Shown here piece after piece: positions 58,099 through 64,000 of a stretch of DNA of 64,000 nt. Source of the DNA: Amphiura filiformis (taxonomy: Eukaryota > Echinodermata > Ophiuroidea > Amphilepidida > Amphiuridae). The notes under the pieces were generated by a model that did no database searches, was not told the DNA's origin, and saw nothing but the letters and a program-made list of their open reading frames with translations. The DNA lies in NCBI RefSeq assembly GCF_039555335.1, contig NC_092628.1:101454647-101518646 (forward strand). Reading direction: 5' to 3'. The position numbers and the translations under genes were made by a program. Numbering within the stretch: the first letter of the stretch is position 1; every line of letters starts with the position of its first letter.

Positions 58099-58932
58099 TT
58101 GGTACTCGCACAGACTCGCATTGAACAGGCAGAGTTCGCAAAACTAACGGCGTCGTTATTTGCCAACCCTAAAAGGGATCGAAATTAATTATTCATAACC
58201 GATCGATAACTGGCCTCATTTTCTAAATAGCAAACCAGCGGGATTTGTCATAGGTTTGCGTTGATAATAGAACAACCGTGAAGTTAGTGTCACCCCCTTG
58301 ATTTTATTTTGTTTACATTGCGGAAGAGCATGCTGTTCGTGCATCTGCAAATAAAAGCTCATAAAAGTGGGAGTGACAGCATTGAGAGTCATGAAATGAT
58401 TTCAAGTGCAGGTCAATTTATAACGGAAACGTGTGCATTTACCAAAACGACAGTGACCAATTGTCGGACTGTTAATTTGTCGCAGTGAACAGTCATCATA
58501 TCATATCAAATAATGCAGTAAACTTTAGGTAAGCTTAAACTTTAACTTAGTTAAAGGTCATGTTTGTACTATACTTGTCATGTTCAACTTAAAGATCCAT
58601 GTTTTTGTATCAAATCTAGTTGACAACCAGTTAAATCTCCAAAACAATGCTATTTACTGTCACACAGTCACAGAATGTGTATGTGTACATATACAGAGTG
58701 TGTATGATATATACAGGTGGTTTTCTCACATACAGACACTGTACTCTGGACTTCTGGTGCTATCCAGGTGAAATTTGTGTGTGTGTGTGCTTCGCGGAGA
58801 GCAGACGTGTCATCTAGTTGCTGCTCAAAATTGGCTTGAATCCACCATCTTATTCAGCCATCCGCTTTCCATTTGTCATCCATGTGGTAAAATAACATCC
58901 TTACCACATAGTAGTGTGCTTTTTGTTATATA
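58099..58932. other. No recognised gene
   Basis: A GT microsatellite (58777-58790) is present. The 63-codon ORF at 58580 has no motif. Confidence 0.45.
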
Positions 58933-61189
<2,257 letters not shown>

Positions 61190-61372
61190 TAATTTCATCT
61201 GGGTCAGGTATTTTCCATCATTTTGTAACTTGTTATTGTTTTGATATCAATCCAAGATGGCGTCTCCATTTATCATCATGCAGTGCTAACGCAATAGCGT
61301 AACGCCGGGTGTGGTGGCAAGTAGGGCTGGGATGTGTGATGGTGACCTTATTTTTATCATCCATGATGCATC

Positions 61373-62155
61373 ATGAAGGTCTTCATTTTTCATATATCTC
61401 TGTTGGTGATCTTCACATTCATGTGTAAAAGAGAATCGAGCTACATAAGCTTAAAACCCAGTATAAATTCTGTAAACATACATGTTAATGTTGTATCAAA
61501 TACTCATACTAGTACAGTGCATTATGTTTCTAATGAGTATTCACTGAGTCATAGTAATATATCAATATGCTCTTACATGTATTACTGTTGTTATGATTGT
61601 TATAGATGTCTTTCACCATTCAATATGCATGAACATGTCAATATTTCTGATACATTTGCAAACATGACATTTGTTTTCAAGTTTTACTTATATCCTGCTG
61701 ACATCAAATTGTTACTTGGTAAGATAAGGTCGAAGTCAGACCATATTAGTCTCCGCAAGTTGGTTCTCACCTATTGCATGATCCTTGTCATGCAAGCTGG
61801 CGATATAGAGACTAATCCCGGTCCCGATTTCCCCTGCCAAATTTGCAATGAAGAATGTGACTGGTCATGCTATGCTGTTGGATGCGACATGTGTGACGCA
61901 TGGTTTCACGCCAAGTGCCTAAATATGAGTACTCGGACATATGCAGCTCTGGAGGACAGTGATGTCTCCTGGATATGTACGTGCGGCTTGCCTAACTTTG
62001 CAAGTTCATTGTTTACCTCTTGGTCGACTGTAACAGAAAATAGTTACAGAGTGCTATCTTCGCTAAGTAGTGAGGATGACATTAGATCCCCCTTAGCTGC
62101 ATCGTCACCTATTCATATTCCAACTAGGCATCACGCAAGACACAGGTTTTCATAA
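61373..62155 (+). CDS. LINE N-terminal product: signal-like leader, 2A-like motif, PHD finger
   Basis: 260 residues. Residues 1-18 (MKVFIFHISLLVIFTFMC) look like a signal peptide. LRKLVLTYCMILVMQAGDIE leads to the 2A-like core GDIETNPGP at 143-151 (DNA 61799-61825), which fits D(V/I)ExNPGP. Known 2A motifs make ribosomes skip the Gly-Pro bond. A PHD-type zinc finger follows: C155, C158, C171, C174, H179, C182, then WICTC with C202 and C204. The last pair is spaced one residue closer than usual. GLPNFASSLF after it is common in CR1-like ORFs. The frame ends just before the endonuclease, which continues one frame over. Confidence 0.8.
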   Translation: MKVFIFHISLLVIFTFMCKRESSYISLKPSINSVNIHVNVVSNTHTSTVHYVSNEYSLSHSNISICSYMYYCCYDCYRCLSPFNMHEHVNISDTFANMTFVFKFYLYPADIKLLLGKIRSKSDHISLRKLVLTYCMILVMQAGDIETNPGPDFPCQICNEECDWSCYAVGCDMCDAWFHAKCLNMSTRTYAALEDSDVSWICTCGLPNFASSLFTSWSTVTENSYRVLSSLSSEDDIRSPLAASSPIHIPTRHHARHRFS

Positions 62156-62231
62156 GCGTACAAGATGGTCTGACAAGCCTACTACCACTGGTAGTGGCTG
62201 TCCCTCCCCTAAGAACAAACCAGTCAAAGTC

Positions 62232-63236
62232 ATGGTCATAAACTTCCAGAGCATCTGTAACAAAGTTGCCGAGCTGGCATTCTGTCTGGACGTAAATAGC
62301 CCTGATATTTTAATCGGAACAGAGTCTTGGCTGTCGGATGACATAAGTAGTAGTGAAATTTTTCCATCAAATTATTCCGTCATCCGAAAAGATAGGCCCC
62401 TTGATGACCATGGTAAGCGTTACGGTGGAGTCTTTATCTGTATGAAAAACGACATCATCATGTCACATCGTGCAGACTTGGACAGTGAGTGCGAAATACT
62501 ATGGGCACAATTAGAGCTTGTCGGCTCCAAAAAAATCCTTTTAGGTGCCTTTTATAGACCCCCTGAATCGGGAAGTGATATACTAGAACAACTACAGGTG
62601 TCTCTTTCCAAATTAGAGAATAACAAAGACCACAATATATGGTTGGCTGGTGATTTCAACCTCTCTCACATTGATTGGGAGGAACAGTCAACCACCCAGG
62701 GTTGTCCAAAACCTGGGTTATGTAGGCAATTATTGGAATTAACCAATGATTTTGGCCTAGACCAGGTAGTCCGTGAACCAACTCGTGGTCAAAATATTTT
62801 GGATTTATTTTTCGTGTCAAATACTAGCCTGGTCGGAAACGTGAGGGTTATTCCTGGGATGAGTGACCACAATGGAATTCCAGTGGTTACAATAAATACC
62901 CGCCCAAAAGTTAACAAATCTAAACCCAGGAAGGTATTTTCATACCACAAAGCAGATTGGTCAGCCGTAAGGTCAGATCTCGCTGAGATTAGTAGTGATT
63001 TTCTAGATCTCTGTTCAGAGATGGTCACAGTTGATGAGATGTGGGATGATTTCTGTACCAGGGTCAAGGGTACTATGGAACGGAACATCCCTTCAAAGAT
63101 CGTAAGCCCTCACAAGAAACCTCCGTGGTTCAGTCGAAATGTCTCACGGTTGTATAGGAAGAAAAAGAAAGCCTTTAGCAAGGCAAAGCACTCAAACAGT
63201 ACTGAAGACTGGGAGATCTTTCGATCACTTAAGTAA
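62232..63236 (+). CDS. LINE AP-type endonuclease domain
   Basis: Open frame of 334 residues, extending upstream to about 62145 without stop. APE catalytic landmarks are N4 (INFQSICNK), E31 (GTESW), Y109 (GAFYRPPE), D142 and N144 (AGDFNLSHIDW), and S212-D213-H214 (MSDHNG). THR-like VREPTRGQNILDLFF (181-195) is the usual CR1 block. The tail KKPPWFSRNVSRLYRKKKKA is the linker before RT. It nicks target DNA for target-primed reverse transcription. All visible catalytic residues are present. Confidence 0.85.
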   Translation: MVINFQSICNKVAELAFCLDVNSPDILIGTESWLSDDISSSEIFPSNYSVIRKDRPLDDHGKRYGGVFICMKNDIIMSHRADLDSECEILWAQLELVGSKKILLGAFYRPPESGSDILEQLQVSLSKLENNKDHNIWLAGDFNLSHIDWEEQSTTQGCPKPGLCRQLLELTNDFGLDQVVREPTRGQNILDLFFVSNTSLVGNVRVIPGMSDHNGIPVVTINTRPKVNKSKPRKVFSYHKADWSAVRSDLAEISSDFLDLCSEMVTVDEMWDDFCTRVKGTMERNIPSKIVSPHKKPPWFSRNVSRLYRKKKKAFSKAKHSNSTEDWEIFRSLK

Positions 63237-63240
63237 ACAG

Positions 63241-64000
63241 CTAAATAGAGAGTCTACTTGAAATTACCGTCAATATGTTAGAGACACATGTATGGTATCA
63301 ATGAAGAAGTTCTACTCCTTCATTAAGAGTCTTAAGCATGACTCTTTCGGCATTCCATCACTTAAAATCGATGGGAGACTAGTTTCTGAAAATATTAAGA
63401 AGGCTGACATCCTGAACCATCAATTTGAGTCAGTGTTCTGTAAGGAGAGACTTGATAATCTTCCACACATACCAGGTTCAAAATTTCCATGCATGCCAAA
63501 CATACATATATCCATCAATGGTATTGAAGAGCTACTGACAGACCTTGACCCGAACAAAGCAACTGGACCTGACGGCGTGCCTGCACGCATTCTAAAGATG
63601 GGGGCAAAGGAGATTGCGCCAGCCCTGGCGACCATCTTTAGAAAATCACTCGAGACTGGCAATTTGCCTGAAGATTGGAAGAATGCGAATGTAACTCCAA
63701 TCTTCAAAAAGGAGATCGCATACAGCCTTGCAACTATAGACCGGTTTCCTTACTTCTATATGTTGCAAGGTGATGGAACTATGTCATTCATTGAATGTCA
63801 TGAAACATCTTGACAAGTATGGCATATTGACCGACCATCAACATGGCTTTACGAAATCGATCGTGTGAATCTCAATTAATACTGACAACAAATGACTTAC
63901 GCCAAATCCCTCGACAAGGCGACAGACAGGCGTCATCATAATGGACTTCAGCAAGGCCTTTGATGTAGTACCACATCAGAGGCTCATGCTGAAACTTGCC
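63241..64000 (+). pseudogene. LINE reverse transcriptase, N-terminal part, broken
   Basis: Translation of 63292-63710 gives KKFYSFIKSLKHDSFGIPSL, ADILNHQFESVF, DPNKATGPDGVPARILK and LPEDWKNANVTPIFKK, the RT motifs 0-2. After about 63710 the frame shifts; DFSKAFDVVPHQ appears at the right edge. Catalytic YADD would lie outside the window. Confidence 0.8.

Larger units (their letters stand above)
61373..64000 (+). mobile_element. CR1-like LINE with 2A-like motif, PHD finger, endonuclease and RT
   Basis: The element leaves the window at the right edge inside RT. In order: leader, 2A-like motif, PHD finger, AP endonuclease and RT N-terminal half. The final bases read MDFSKAFDVVPHQRLMLKLA, an RT motif 3. 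At least two frame changes (near 62145 and 63235) and further damage after 63700 make this copy defective. The single continuous arrangement suggests one ancestral polyprotein. Confidence 0.85.

Overview
This is animal nuclear DNA, most likely from a marine deuterostome invertebrate; an echinoderm or close relative is my best guess. Grounds: spliced genes with standard GT-AG introns, L2/CR1-type LINEs, Penelope-like elements, many fold-back MITEs, and the very common word AGGCCTA. The species call is inference. I found no prokaryotic genes, CRISPR array or intact tRNA.

Host genes. Two spliced genes can be supported, both on the minus strand. (1) A secreted or membrane protein begins with a signal-peptide exon at 18869-18962. 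It continues through two LDLR class A exons, at 17574-17708 and 7439-7576. All three exons join in phase 1, and the two LDLR-A exons lie in duplicated blocks of about 1.7 kb. The rest of the gene lies outside the window or was not found. (2) A complete seven-exon gene spans 42531 to 35763. It encodes a 298-residue four-transmembrane protein of CD20/MS4A type, with a Gln/Pro-rich N-terminus, a cysteine cluster after TM4 and a C-terminal PPxY motif.

Layout. 1-3690: repeat debris and a nearly whole L2-like LINE. 3835-8830: LDLR-A block carrying a Penelope-like element (PLE 1). 9034-9719: MITE. 11779-15990: a LINE split by PLE 2, which has a 13-bp target duplication and a hammerhead-ribozyme fold. 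15970-19000: second LDLR-A block and the signal exon. 19034-26000: MITEs, SINE-like units and a mariner inside a TTAA fold-back element. 26766-30060: an L2-like LINE with another LINE inside it. 30478-32640: PLE, LINE and retroelement debris. 33229-34802: MITEs. 35763-42558: the CD20-like gene. 42990-46990: an 83-bp satellite surrounding PLE 3. 47773-61189: two inverted Helitrons flanking a 5.7-kb array of a 39-bp satellite. 61373-64000: a CR1-like LINE whose ORF carries a 2A-like motif and a PHD finger.

Most of the window is transposon history, and nested insertions with readable target duplications give relative ages. The most unusual signals are the hammerhead folds at Penelope 3' ends, the 2A/PHD LINE with a signal-peptide-like start, and two satellites whose monomers contain strong dyads. 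Exon models rest on reading splice sites and phases by eye; no search or alignment was run.
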